NCBI GenBank assembly: GCA_030762175.1
Contig: CM060834.1
Coordinates: 68,739,501 to 68,803,500 of the forward strand
From: Metallyticus violacea
Taxonomy: Eukaryota > Arthropoda > Insecta > Mantodea > Metallyticidae
DNA length: 64,000 bases
Direction: 5' to 3'
Made by a program: the position numbers and the translations under genes
In this document: positions 35,654 to 47,659 of the stretch, one piece after another
How positions within the stretch are numbered: position 1 is the first letter of the stretch
Layout: each line of letters starts with the position of its first letter
The notes under the pieces: generated by a model
Database searches by the model: none
Told to the model about the DNA's origin: nothing
The model's input: the letters and a program-made list of their open reading frames with translations, nothing else

Positions 35654-36780
35654 GTTAAGGCTTCACTTATTAATTCTATAAAAATCTTTATCAATCATTC
35701 CTATAATTAAATCAGAAGTTTTAGACATGCTTCAAAATCTCAGTACGCATTTATGCAATTTATGTAGCTTTGGCTAAAATATAAAGACTGGACCTCACGA
35801 CCTTGATTGTCCCCTCTTACACAAAGGGACAAATAGGACCCTCAAGGCTGAAGGAAGCAAGGCAATAAAAGTCAAATACCAGATACTGTTAGCGAGGGTG
35901 AAAAATAGTCGTGAAGTAACCTTTGAAAAAAGACGCAACTCTGACAAAACTAACGGGACATATTTGTCAAGCAAGAGTAACATGGGGGAGATTTAAGAGT
36001 GAAAGAGAAAGAGAAGAAAAAAATAGAAAGCGTAAATTTTCTTTAGTGGAGAATCGACCTTAAAATTATAGCTAATGAGAAACGGACCAAGAAACACGTG
36101 ATTATTGTGTAGCCTTTTAGCACGTAGAACGTAATAAGACGCTGCAATAATTTAAATAAAAATCATTAAAGGCGCATAGAACTGACTGATTGAATATTTA
36201 ATAAAAGTCCTGGGAGAACCAAAAAGCCCCGCAGTAGCAGTAGCATGTACCGTGGTAGGCGTAATTGTGTTGAGTTTTTGTAACCACCGGAGTTCATGTT
36301 CAAAGGAGTTTATAATCAGTGGAGTTCGTGACCAGTAACTGTTATCGAGATTGATAAGACAGCAGTGGCAGCTGTAGAGCAGTAAGAGCGAGTAATTGAG
36401 AAAGGCTTGTTGCTATCTTCATCTACAGAACTCAGTAAATTGGTGGATTATTTTAAACAGACATCAGCAATTCAGTAGTAATAAGAAAGTGATTGCAATC
36501 GCGTGTGTCCGCGCCTAAATAAAAGTAGACTAATAAGGATTTTTAAAGGTTTTCTTCTGGCGAGCAAAAACTTGGTATAGGTGTAAAGAGATTTTTCGAT
36601 TTTTGTATATATAGAGAAAATAAACATCACTGGTGAAACTTTCACAAAATTCTTTATGTGAAGGAATTCTTTATCCTGTCTCCCTGGTAACGTAACATAC
36701 GTTCCTAAAATAAAAAAACAACTAATTGACTCTCATGTGCCGGCGCTGTGATAATGACATGGTGAACATGACGAAGCGGG
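34561..36780. other. Interval without recognised genes, containing a microsatellite
   Basis: Mixed composition, with higher CpG from about 34800 onward than most of the window, which fits young repeat sequence that I cannot classify. Apart from the ATT array at 35567-35653 I recognise nothing; a minus-strand 62-codon frame at 35983-35795 has no known motif. Confidence 0.4.
35567..35653. repeat. (ATT)n microsatellite
   Basis: About 29 uninterrupted ATT/TTA units. It creates a false open frame of isoleucines on the plus strand. Confidence 0.95.
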
Positions 36781-38354
36781 GAGACTGAAGAGGGAGTAAG
36801 TGAAGCCAACTAACACAACGAGAACCCACCAGCCAAATACGAACTTGTATTTATTTCCGCTTCCTCCTTACGCCCAACTGCGGAGTTTATTAACTGATGG
36901 GCTTCTTTCTCTGTCCTCAACACAAAACAATAAGCTAATATCCCGTTCTATAAATCCCACCTGTAAAATAATCCACCATAATTAATTAATAATCCTTCAC
37001 CCCCAGTTAATTAACCCCCACATTTATAATTATCCCCCGTCCTAATTAAAAAAAACGCTTCAGAGATAAGGCATGTCGAGCAACCGGCAAGGGAGACTTG
37101 GTTTTAACAGAACGTCTATGATTGTTCATACGTAACGAAACGACAGTAGAAGTTAAACCAATATAAAATGCTTTGCAAAGTTTAAAAGATAACTTATATA
37201 CAACGCTTTTAGAAGAACAGGTAGCAAATGAAGAAATGTTAAATTCTCTGGATAAATTAGGGCTGCGGAATGAATGGAACGGCATAATTAGCGCAAAGGT
37301 TTTACATTTAGGGCGTTGGCAGGAATATGAGTCAGCAACGGGACGAGGTAAATTCAGAGGAGATAGGTTTCGGCGAATTATACTTTTGAGGTTAAGGGGT
37401 GTTCTAAAAGTAAGGCGGGGTACAAATTTAGAAAAATCATTTAAAGAACAAGGTATCGTGACATTCTTTCAAAATTCGTTTGATGCTTTCAATTTCAGCT
37501 ACGTATGTAGTAACAAGGTTAATGAATTTCTTATTAGAGGTTTTAGGTTTGCATTGGAAAGTTTTGTGCGCTGGGATTATACGGGGCTTTAAAAGAGCGG
37601 AAGGATGATTTTGGTCTTGGAAATTTTGAGCTAGGTTTTTAATATACTTGTCAAGAGATGAAAAGTTGTTACAAAGACGATGACCACGGATTGAAAGAGA
37701 AAAAGGAATAGATCTTTTGATGTGCAAGGGATGGCAGCTATTAAAATGAAGATACTGGTGTAAATTGGTAGACTTAATGTGCACAGACGTAAGAAAAGAG
37801 ACATTACATAAAGCAATATCAATATTTAGGAACGCAGCAGCATTGGGAGAGATAGAAGAAATGAACTTAACTGAAATTTTAGATTTAAGATTAGTAAGGA
37901 ACGGCTCGAGAGATTCTGAGCCATGAGTCCAAAGCATGAATATATCATCAATATATCTCAGCCATTATAATGATGCCAATGGTTCTGACTTAAGAAAATC
38001 CTCCTCTAAGCGAGCCATAAAAAGATTGGCATAAGACGGAGCCATTCTGGTGCCCATCACAGTACCTTTAATTTGTAGATAATATTTATTATCAAAACTA
38101 AATACATTGCGAGTGAGGACCAGATAAGCAAGATGACAAATGAAATCTGTGGATGGGGTATGAGGAGGTGCTCGAGAATCCAAGAAATGTCTAACAGCAG
38201 CTAATCCTTCATGATGGGGAATATTAGTACAGAGTGACGTCACATCGATATTGGCCAGAAGTATATTAGTATGTGCCGAAGGGTTCAACTTTCTTTATAA
38301 ACTCAAATAATGGAAGAAATCTTTCATATAGGATGGCCTAGAAATGGAAATGTA
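36781..38354 (-). mobile_element. Penelope-like element, 3' two-thirds, interrupted upstream by a mariner
   Basis: The minus strand reads REYISISRPSYMKDFF at 38365-38310, then 38288-37965 with LLANIDVTSLCTNIPHHEGL and later MGTRMAPSYANLFM (RT motifs of Penelope-like elements). The catalytic RYIDDIF (YIDD) is near 37960-37940, in the next frame. The region 37937-37437 carries NLHQYLHFNSCHPLHIKRSI. Lastly 37285-37046 carries VVY...CKAFYIGLTSTVVSLRM, the GIY-YIG endonuclease signature, with VVY and YIG both present. The order RT then GIY-YIG is the defining Penelope layout. One-base frameshifts (one right before YIDD) and stops make it inactive. The 3' UTR probably extends to about 36750. The upstream part is cut by the mariner at 38355-39530, and I found no convincing continuation beyond it. 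Confidence 0.8.
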
Positions 38355-39530
38355 TTCGCGAAAACTGAAACACACATTTGGAATGTTGAACATTACGCTA
38401 CTTCTCCACATAGCATCCATTCACGTTTATACAATTGTCCATCATGACAATTTTCGATACCCATGCTGTAGATATAGTTTGACTGGAGGCAGAACCAAGG
38501 ACGAAGGCTATAACAACTCCCATGTTACTGCTGAACTGCTTGTCGGCGGCAAGGTGTTCTTTCAATGGGCCGAACAGATGATGGGGCCAGGACTGGAATG
38601 TATGCTGGATACTTGAGAATATCCCAATGTGAAGCATTGGGTTTTTGCACCACTGATGAAGCTACATGGGGACAAGCATTGTCATGAGAATAATGACATC
38701 CTCCAGTGATTTTGTTGGATGTTTATGGCGCAGAGCAACTAATAGACGATTCAGTGTGGCACAATATGCAGCAACTTTTACAGTAGCTCATTTTACCGCA
38801 AAATCAGCAGGAATGACATCCTAGCTGTTCCAGAAAACAGTAAGCAAAATTGTTTCCTGCTGATGGGATAGCTCTGAATTTTTTGGGTGGGGTAAAGTTT
38901 GTGTCTTTCCATACCATGGTCTGCTACTTTCGTTCAGGGTTGTAATGAAATGATTCTTCCCTGGTGACAGTGCGTTCAAAGAATGCATTTCCAGCCCGTT
39001 GGTGCCGGAGCAAATGCTCAAGATTGTATCCATGTTCTGTGGCGTGAGCTGTCTGGGGACCCATTTTACTGACACATTGCGATACCCAAGTTCTTCATGA
39101 ATGATGGCGTATGTGCTGCCATATGAAATTCCCGCGCCATGAAATGCCAATGCATTAGTATTGTTTGGATTGTTGACCACTATTCTTCCTGAATCAAAGG
39201 TTCCACAGTGTCAACATTGCTCTGTGTGTGGGGTGTGCGAGACTGGGCATTCACACGCTCTGAATTGAAATGTTCACACCAGTTACAACATTTGTGAATG
39301 TCATGCGCGTGTCACCATACACTAAACACAACTCACAATACATTTCAGGTAGTTTCTGTCCCTTTGACAACAGAAACAGAATCCAAGCTTATCTGTGTCG
39401 AAGGTCACAAGCGTAGCTGCCATTTTGAAACAACTGACTCAGAGTGCGCGAGGCTCACACACCTGTAATGTCGTAGAGAGATGGCGGCGAAATACATATA
39501 CTTTCAAATGTACATTTCAGTTTTTATGAA
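38355..39530 (-). mobile_element. Mariner-like element inserted in the Penelope element
   Basis: TA dinucleotides at 38353-38354 and 39531-39532 flank inverted ends: left TTCGCGAAAACTGAAACACA, right read inward TTCATAAAAACTGAAATGTA. The element is 1176 bp. The transposase is on the minus strand: MAATLVTF start region near 39420, HTH text GISYGSTYAIIHEELGYRNV then KWVPRQLTP (39130-39040), a decayed catalytic domain, VAAYCATLNRLL near 38770, and SWPHHLFGPLKEHL near 38590-38540, followed by a short C-terminal part. Several stops interrupt it. The relatively high CpG content fits a younger insertion than the mariner at 4221-5486. Confidence 0.8.
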
Positions 39531-39532
39531 TA

Positions 39533-41400
39533 TTTCCATTTTATTATACAAGACTTACACGTTTATTGGGGGGGGGGTTTCCCTCGTAATTTCTCGTGTA
39601 TATAAAATAATTTTAGATATTACTCTAAATTATGTTATTTTTTTTTCCAAATGTTGCTGAGAATACGATAAGTTGACAAAGCATAATTACCTCTTCATTT
39701 TTTTTAAACAAATCCCTCTAATCGACAGTTTCAGATCAGTTAGAAGTGTAGTTGTTAAAGTTCAATAGTAATTGCCGAGTGTTAGATGTAAACAGGTATA
39801 TTGTAATACAGTACATATGCTACACTGTGCATTTTCCCTTTAATATTAACATTGGAAAAGCAGTTCTTTGAAGAAAGCGTGTTTTTGAACAAAACTGCAA
39901 TCTCTTTGTCCATTTCTTGAGAGAGAGAGTGAGAGAGGGGGAGGAGGGGGGGATAGAGACAGACAGACAGACAGAGATAGAGAGAAAACGGACATTATCA
40001 AAAGTGTTCAACTGAATTCTTGATTGCTAATAATGAAAGATTTGAAATAACACGGAATCTCCAAACAGCTGACACTGTTGCTACTCTTTCTACTTTTTTC
40101 TGAAATAAGGCGTACGGATCTAAAAAACGAAAATAGGCAACAGTGGAAGCGTGTTTTGCATTTCATATATTTGCATTATACTTCGAAACTTGTTAAGATG
40201 TGCTTTGAAATAAATATGCTTATGCTAGACTATCTCTGGCTTGGTTCTGAAGAATGTTATGTAACATAAATTAAACCAAATTTGAAAAAACCATGACTAA
40301 TGCGATCAACACTTATGCCCTGTTTACACACATTCTTCAAACCATAAATTAACGAAATTGCCATATTTGATTGTCTCTTGCTGGTTTTCTGCCAGTTTTA
40401 GAATACTCTCGATTTCAAGAACGTTCTAGAATGCAATTTTTGTATTTATGCCAAATGAAAAGTGTGGTCAGCATTTTAAAGAACTGCCTGAAATTCAATT
40501 TCAAAATATGTTAAGTATTTATGAAACATTCTTTGACAGCACTCGATTGAAATAAGTAGTCAATTGTTGAAGAGTTTCAAAACAAAAATATTTGTGAGGC
40601 AGCAAAACTATTAAACACTTAACTAAATGTCAAGTTTCCAAAAAGTGCTCTGCCAGTACCAATTATATACAATATATATACACACACACAATTCCTGTCA
40701 GTAATTCTTCAGCAGAGATATAATTTTAACACTAAAGAGATTAAAAATTTACTTCTGGAATTTTATGGGGAAGAGAAGCAATCTTTTTACCAAACTGCTT
40801 TTACTGAAAGACTTTTTTTTTTTTTTTTTTTTTTTTTAAGTGGTACATCAATTTGCTTCTCAATAAAGAACGATGAAATTTAACATGTTGGAGAATCTAT
40901 TATAGGCTGGTTTGATGACCATTTATTTTACATAATCTAACATTGAAATGAACGTTATTCCTTAATAAACTCCTAATGCAACTTCATCATTAAGTACTGA
41001 AGTCCAGTTCTTTACTGAACCCTCGGTGTCTCTCATATCTGATGTATCAGCACGTCACTGATCACGAATCAGCTTTTATGTCAGTCGTATTTATCTCCAC
41101 ACATGATTGAGCATTTACCAGCACTGAACTTGGCATATTGTATAATTGAAGGTAAAATGGATTAATGGGTAGGTATGTAAATGTTATACATTCAAAATGG
41201 TATTAATAAACATTATTTGAAAATGTGTAAAACCAGCATGCCTACTTCTGACATGTACAATACACTGGTTCTGTAATTCCCATCATACTATATTTTAGTT
41301 TGCTTACTGTTAAACGCAACTTGAAGCCTGCAAACATAGACATGCAAGCTCTGTTCTGGCCATTGGCGCATTAAGGAAGTATGTTAATCGAACTGTCAAT
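39533..41400. other. Interval without recognised genes
   Basis: AT-rich sequence. It contains a G run near 39570, a GA/GACA-rich tract at 39918-39984, a CA/TA-rich tract near 40670-40690, and a 25-base T run at 40813-40837. No coding similarity. Confidence 0.5.
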
Positions 41401-41833
41401 TGTTTTATGCCTTGTCCACAGAGCCGGTATTGTGGAATAGGGATGCATAGTGTTCTTTATGGCTCTTCGAACTTTTATAATCTTAAGGAAGAATATATAA
41501 CATTTCCTGTACAGCAAACGACGAAACAATCGAAACAAAAGTCTTCATTTCTAACCCGATACTGAGGTAAAATGCGCTATTTTTGTATTTTGTTTATAAT
41601 GCTCAGTGAGTGGCCATGCAAATGGAGTATCAAATGGAGAAATGAATGCGCTGAAAAGCAGTCGAATATATTTTGCTCTCTCCTTCAAGGTCACCATAAA
41701 GATGCTGTGGTCGTTGGCATTATATGTAATTCTTGGTTAAAACATGAGATTTCGGTAGTAATAGTTAGTCAAATGTTTCATAGTGCCTTAAGGTATTTTA
41801 CTAAATGCTTAACTAGCTGACAGTGCATCGACT
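41401..41833 (+). promoter_or_regulatory. Probable promoter and 5' UTR of the SMIM13-like gene
   Basis: The sequence upstream of the ATG at 41834 has more CpGs than its AT-rich neighbourhood (for example 41518-41580 and 41640-41760). That is what an unmethylated promoter would leave in a CpG-depleted genome. An 82-codon frame at 41572-41820 ends just before the SMIM13 start; if transcribed it would act as an upstream ORF, but its protein has no recognisable motif. No clear TATA or initiator element was picked out. Confidence 0.4.
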
Positions 41834-41906
41834 ATGAAGGAGTTTTTCTTGGCCATTTTTTCGATAATATCATCTGTATTTTTAGTGTTGGTTTTTGTGT
41901 GTTTAG
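41834..41906 (+). CDS. SMIM13: SMIM13-like membrane microprotein, exon 1
   Basis: The exon encodes 24 residues plus the first base of a Gly codon, from ATG at 41834 to the donor G|GTGAGG at 41907. The peptide begins MKEFF and is almost wholly hydrophobic (LAIFSIISSVFLVLVFVCL), forming one transmembrane helix. Joined to exon 2 the split codon becomes GGT and gives the conserved GWYFVW. The length before GWYFVW (24 residues) is the same as in vertebrate SMIM13. The function of SMIM13 is unknown; it is a small single-pass membrane protein. The phase match, the donor quality and the alignment to the family make the assignment strong even though this exon is too short to stand alone. Confidence 0.85.
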
Positions 41907-42714
41907 GTGAGGATAAAATTTGAATGTATTTCCGCAACAATATCGTGACGGTAAGGTTTCGTTTTATTGGAACAATTACATAACAAAGTAATGAGGTTAT
42001 AATGAAATGCGAGGAAATTGTAGTGGTATGTTTATGTTATCGGTTACGCATATCTTGGTTTGTAAGATATTTGAATAGCAGAAAAACTTTATTGGTATAA
42101 TTGTTCAGAAAGTTTACTGGTCATTGCTAAGAAATCATGATATTGTGTACACTTAAGTAATCCTTTCTAATTTGCGTAAATATTAATGATGCAAACAGAT
42201 TTTAAGAAATAATAGATTAAGAGTAAATTCGGTTATATTAATATAAGACCTTTTCAAGTAAAGCAACAATCAAGATTGCAATAAGAAGATACTGTGCAAA
42301 GAGAAATAAGACAAATGCACCATAGTTTTCTGGTGATTTTAATTTAATCAAATTAGTAGTAGACCAATATTATTCTCTTTTGCAGTTAACTTTATACAGA
42401 TTGTAGTATAGTATGGGCATCATAGACTAATGCTGCTCTCAAAACTGGCAATATTATGATAGTTGGATGTTCCTTACAATGTTGTGTTCTTGCATTGATG
42501 CTTAATTAAAACTAGAGGTAAAAATAGGCATATTGGCCTCCGATTCCTTCTGAAAACTTCATGTATTAAAGATATAAAAATAATTGCATATTTAGTATGA
42601 ATATTTTGCCACTATTGTGATTATATTGCAAAATTAATATGCAGAAATGTTGCTAAATGTTTTCATCACTTAATATGCTTGATAAACATACACATTTGTT
42701 CCTGGAGTATTCAT

Positions 42715-43845
42715 CGAGTTTGCAAAGCAGTCACAGAGACTTACGAACTTAGAATTTGTCATTTATAATTTACCACAGTAGCACACATTTAACATTTACA
42801 ATAAATATTGTGTACATATGCATAAATAGTTACAATAAAAAAGAAAAAGCAACACCTAGAAAACTCAGCCAAAACAACAAAAACCATATAAGGAGAAACA
42901 GACAAATCGCTCAATCACTCAAATTTTACTATATAATATTTATATATGCATTGATATAAAATTATTGCACATTTTTTTAATAAATAGTTAATAGAAATGA
43001 AAAAGCAACACCTAGAACAACTCAGCCAAAACAACAAAAACCATATAAGGAGAAACAGACAAATCGCTCAATCACTCAAATTTTACTATATACATATTTA
43101 TATATGTATTGATATAAAATTATTGCACATTTTTTAAATTCAGTATATGTTGTCACTTATATATTCTTTACAGAAAAATAGACCTTTTTACATAGGTATT
43201 TTCTAACAACAGATTTAAAGGACTTACCATTGTTTATTTAGGCTAAAGAAAAGAGCATTTTATACTAAAATACATAAAACACCTTTTTGTTGGCAGGAAT
43301 GTGTTGCAACCGGTCTATGTAGATTTGTTTTTGTCTGGTATTCTTGTCATGTATACCTCAATTTTGTACAAATTTTTCTTTTTTTTATATATAAAAGTTC
43401 ATAATAAATGTATATTCATATGGAAGAGTTAAAATTTCAAATTGGCTAAAGAGGCTTCTACATGAATGCCTGCTAAGAATACCAGGGATTATTGTATGAC
43501 TTCTGTCTATAATAGGAAGACACACTTGCTTTTAACTGAGTTTCCCCAAAATATAAGACATGTTTCATTATTGATTTGAAATAAGCATAATAAACTAATT
43601 TTAAAATCTTAATTGACTCCAGCATTACTAATGTATGTATTGCATAGCATGCACTGCTAAGTTTAGATATGATAAAATTGATATGCTCTTTCCAATTCAG
43701 GTGGTTATCAATTATTGAACCAAGGAATTTAATATCTTTGGTTTTTAGAAGTACACTGTTATAATAGCAGGGGATTTGGGGAGCTGTGAGTGATAAATGT
43801 TATAACATTTGTTTTATCTAGATTTAGACACAATTTTTTTACTTT
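42715..43845 (-). mobile_element. LINE 3' portion, family B, copy 2
   Basis: Collinear with 30893-31845: TTTGCAAAGCAGTCACAGAG at the 3' end, the ATGCATTGATATAAAATTAT block, and the decayed RT C-terminal part ending near 43830. Inside the 3' UTR a 156-bp segment is tandemly duplicated (CAACACCTAGAA..CTCAGCC at about 42850 and 43006). Dead, 5'-truncated, in a host intron in antisense orientation. Confidence 0.75.
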
Positions 43846-44644
43846 GAACCATACACACAAAGAACTCAGAACTAGATTTAATTTAATGGCACAATCATTA
43901 GGACTATCTCTAGTGAGCTGTCTTTGCCCATAAGACATTTAAGAGCAAATGGTAAACAAAATAAGTCAGATATGCATTTGATATAATAGCATAATAGTCT
44001 GAATGTATGCAGAAGATAAAAAAAAAAGAAAGCTTAATTAAGGTGAAATAAATATAGCAGCCATTTCTTTAAAAAAAACATGGGATTCTTTCTGTTATGC
44101 TGATTTGATTTTACTCATTAACTAAAGAGGTCTACAAACTAACAACTTTATAATTCATCGTTGTTGCTATTTTAGAAAATAATGCTAGCAATAATAGTAG
44201 TAGTAATAGCAAAATAATGCACCTGCAGGAATTAAGAGAAATAGTATACATTTTTAAGAACTTTGGATTATTTGTAAAATATTGTAAATTTACTACCAAT
44301 AAAACAGAGGTGGAGAAAGCAAGCCAGATTTGTAGCCAGCCATAAATAGGCAAAATTTTGTAAGGAACCAAAAGTTTTTGTAGTACATTTTACAGAATTT
44401 AAAAAAATATAATTAATTACCTTAGATGTAATGAAAATGGCGCTCTTGAGATAATGGTTTCATTGTCACTGCTTTATCGGTATAAGTAGTTCAATCCTTT
44501 TGTTTATTTTAGTTGATTTGAATACATTTACATTATAGCATGTACACACTTATGTATTTACATAACTTTCTGTTTCAGTTGTTACTGTGACCGAATGCTT
44601 ACAAATAGACTAAAGCGTATCATACAAATATTTCAGTTATGTCT

Positions 44645-44870
44645 TGAATAATAGTACTTGTACCATCATTTATAGGGGTTGTGGCAGTGAAGTAACTCAC
44701 TAAATGTACTGTGAAACTGCTAATACAGAGTTATTTTTTTGCTTGCATCTAAAGAATGAATAATAGTACTTGTACCATCAATTATAGAGGTTGTGACAGT
44801 GAAGTAACTCACTAAATATACTGTGAAACAGCTAATACAGAGTTATTTTTTCGCTTGCATCTAAAGATGA
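44645..44870. repeat. Two-copy tandem repeat, 112-bp period
   Basis: TGAATAATAGTACTTGTACC starts at 44645 and again at 44757. The two units differ at a handful of positions (for example GTGGCAG against GTGACAG). Confidence 0.9.
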
Positions 44871-45219
44871 ATGCAAGCTCACAGGTTCAAGGTTAGCTCC
44901 ATCAAGGGACATTTCTATTTGCACAACTTTGATCTACATTACCATGCACACAATATTTCTTTTATTTCATGAGTACTAATCTGCATTATAGAAGTTTGAT
45001 GTTCATCTGCAGCCACACATTTTTGAAATTTTTAATGAAATTTGCATTCCTTTGCAACAGCTCTGCATCTATAATTTTTAAATTTTTGGCCCTGTATGTG
45101 TTTTTTATTTTCCCCCTACAGTATGAGGGTTATTTCTTTAAACTTCATTTAATAAAAGATGCACATGCTAAGTTTGGATGAATACAAGTGTTGCTGTTTA
45201 ATATTGGGATTTGAAGAGA

Positions 45220-46150
45220 TGAAGTTTCAGATTTGCAGGACTGGAAAGAGCATATTTTGGTTATAACCATACAGGAAGTTAGCACATGACACCCATCGTT
45301 GCAGCTACAGCAAAACATTAACTATAATTGTGAGCACTCTGTCTGATGTTCTAAGATGGGAACTTGAGAGCATTTTCGTGCAATGATTTTTTATGATTAT
45401 AAATGTGACCCGAACCAATAAGAATGCATGGGAAAATTACACAGAGGTTTTCCAGACTCTGCTCCTTCATGCACAAATGTCTCTAACTGGTTTGCAGAGG
45501 TTAGGAAGGAAGAATGCCTTGAAACAAAGGTTTTTCATCAACAGTAGTCACAGAAGAAAACATTGTACGTGTAGAAGCCATAGTGAAAAATGGTCTTTGA
45601 GTGATTTACAGACAGTAGTGAGAAATATGGGATAAATATCTTCATTTCCACAAGGAAATTTTATTGAAGAATAAAAGGTAGTAAAAATGGAAAGATGATC
45701 AAAGCTGTGTTTACCAATGACCCAGAATCAAAGAGGCAGTCAGCAATCTGGGTCTTCACAAATTATGACCCCCAGTAAAAGATAAGCATGTTAAAATGTA
45801 GGCCAGGAGACGATTGCTAGCTTCTTCTCAACAAGTAGCCATATTGCACCCATTCCACTCCAGGAACAAAATACAGTCTCTGCCAACTGGCACCTACAGT
45901 TTGCCTCCGCAGCATCTTCAGAACACAAAACAGAAGATAAAGTCTTGAGCTGCAAGAATTGTTGCTTGTGTACATCACTTTGAAAACAATAGAATTTCCG
46001 CAAGAATGTGGAGCTGCAGATTTGGTGAACCGCCTACCATTAAGTCCAGATTTGGCTATCTCTAAAGAAGCATGGCATTGTTGCTTCCATGGTTCTGGAG
46101 GATGCAGCTTGGCATCAAGAGTGGAGGGGCCTTTTAAAATGAAATAGGCA
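45220..46150 (+). pseudogene. Decayed mariner transposase
   Basis: In shifting plus-strand frames: TLLLHAQMSLTGLQRLGRKN near 45450-45510, FTNDPESKRQSAIWVF near 45710-45755 (the mariner 'YDPESKRQS.W' block after the first catalytic Asp), TKYSLCQLAPTVCLRSIF near 45868-45920, and SLELQELLL..TLKTIEFP near 45940-46000. A segment with SPDLA (the third catalytic position, mariner D34D) lies near 46045. Stops and shifts throughout. Terminal repeats were not recognised, so the element limits are approximate. Confidence 0.65.
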
Positions 46151-46589
46151 TAGTTATGGTCTTCTACTTAGTAGAATCCTGAAAATTGAATATCTACTCT
46201 CATTTTCAGGTCATAATTCTCTAGAAACAATCCTGTCATCATAAACCTTACTTATTGATTCCAAAGAATCTTGGACATTGTGTGACATTGCAGAATTTTG
46301 TTAAAATATGCATATTAACAGACAGCTGTTCAAAAATTGGCAAGTATTTGTATAGAGCACTCTTTGGATTTGTATTTTCTTAAAAAAATATGGCTCCTAT
46401 TATTCTTCATGCAGTTACATTACAATGTATGCCTATTTTTACATTATACACATGTTTGTTAGTATTAATCAAGGATCTATAAAGCATCGTTACCTACTAT
46501 TCTGTGAATTGACATAATCATGAAATTGGAACATGCTTCATTAAAGAAAAGTATTATGGATCTATAGTACCATTAGCAACATTCTGCAA

Positions 46590-46935
46590 AATTCAGTTTT
46601 AGAAATTCACTCGGCTTGTGTTGTCCTGTGTCGGTAATTCATGGACTATAGGCATTCTGTATGGTTTCAGTTTCAAAAGCATATTTGTTTGTACGCTGAG
46701 AATTAGATGCATAAATTTGCTGGGAGAACATGCTGATATTTGTCCAGGGTTTCTTCTGTTAGAAAAATGCCTTCTCTTTGCAATTCTATTGTTTAAAGTT
46801 CCTGTTTGAGTAAATCTAAGAGCAAGTCTTTGTACTGTATCTGTGTATGAAACTGGTGCACAAGGGAATTTTTCTACAAATTGCCTAAACACTTCCATAT
46901 GTGACTTTATCACATAAAAATTTCCTGTTCTAGTA
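46590..46935 (-). pseudogene. Transposase N-terminal fragment (DUF4817-like helix-turn-helix)
   Basis: A minus-strand open stretch reads SHMEVFRQFVEKFPCAPVSY, then TDTVQRLALRFTQTGTLNNR and ends LKLKPYRMPIVHEL. This is the DNA-binding part of a mariner-like family (F..KFP...P....I..L...F..TGSV ... L.PY.....EL). The catalytic domain is absent. It lies antisense in the SMIM13 intron. Confidence 0.6.
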
Positions 46936-47396
46936 TTAACATTTAAATATACTACAGTAAAATTTATACAGTAACTAATAAAGCTGGTGTACCAACAACA
47001 CAAGACTTGAGTTATAACAACACAAACAGAAATAATGGTTACTCATATAACACCAAACGGACTGTTGCATGTGCAGCAATCATTCTGTCTGTTATGACAG
47101 GCAACTGGCATGGCCATGGCTCAGAGTAAGCTGTGGATGCAGGCCAAAAATAACTCTTGGGAGCATTTTATATGGAGTATTCAATTATTATCAGATAAAC
47201 CAAGAGTGCATTATAGTTATCTGCCTGTTTATCAGATACATTTTGCAATTATTTTTTGGTAGTATTACAGATGAATGTCAATTTTCTCCCTATTAATTCA
47301 ACATTTTATATATGAAGCCAAATTCGTCAAGTTCAAGAAAAAGAGTATATTTATACTTTTACTTTATAATAATAGTGGCTCATTCTTTGATTTCAG

Positions 47397-47533
47397 GTTG
47401 GTATTTTGTGTGGAGACTTTTTCTGTCTCGCTTTCGTTTTGTACGAGAACTACTTGGGGGCACGACAGAATCAAATTCTGCAAATGACTTAAAAGATGGA
47501 CGCTCACGTGTGAAGAAAATGAGGCGTGATTAA
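47397..47533 (+). CDS. SMIM13: SMIM13-like membrane microprotein, exon 2
   Basis: The exon starts after TTTCAG at 47396 and ends at TAA 47531-47533. It encodes the remaining 45 residues: the conserved juxtamembrane block GWYFVWRLFLSRFRF, then VRELLGG, followed by a short polar Ser/Asp/Arg-rich cytosolic-type tail ending KKMRRD. Vertebrate SMIM13 has GWYFVWHLFLSKFKF at the same place, so only conservative changes separate them. The spliced protein is 69 residues, against about 91 in human, with the difference in the tail. A longer frame that starts at 47312 reads through intron sequence and is not the protein start. No AATAAA occurs between this stop and the NAA10 start 126 bases on. Confidence 0.9.
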
Positions 47534-47633
47534 ATTCCTATACATTAAGAAACAAGCATTCCTAGGAAATTAATCTTCTAAGTGCTACTGTAATTTTTAA
47601 TACATTTTATCCGCTAAACTTTATTTTTAAAAC

Positions 47634-47659
47634 AGAGGCCTAATATATATCTAAACAAA
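47634..47659 (+). promoter_or_regulatory. Possible alternative 3' splice site and NAA10 leader
   Basis: A pyrimidine tract (CTTTATTTTT) followed by AAAACAG ending at 47635 precedes the NAA10 ATG by 24 bases. If used, an upstream leader exon could be spliced to NAA10 directly, skipping the SMIM13 frame. The start context AACAAAATGA is a good arthropod initiation context. Confidence 0.35.

Larger units (their letters stand above)
41907..47396 (+). other. Intron of the SMIM13-like gene
   Basis: A phase-1 intron of 5490 bp, donor GTGAGG, acceptor TTTGATTTCAG. It hosts a LINE 3' fragment (42715-43845), a tandem duplication (44645-44870), a mariner pseudogene (45220-46150) and another transposase fragment (46590-46935, minus). 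Confidence 0.8.

Noticed and set aside
35513..35710. 65-codon open frame made mostly of isoleucine
   Set aside because: It is the translation of the (ATT)n microsatellite and has no protein meaning.
36270..36720. Possible LTR or primer-binding region of a retrovirus-like element
   Set aside because: The composition is unusual for the window but no paired LTR, PBS or gag/pol similarity could be found.
47312..47396. SMIM13-like protein starting at the ATG at 47312
   Set aside because: The first part is intronic, interrupted in homology exactly at a TTTCAG acceptor, while the exon at 41834 supplies the expected N-terminus in the right phase.
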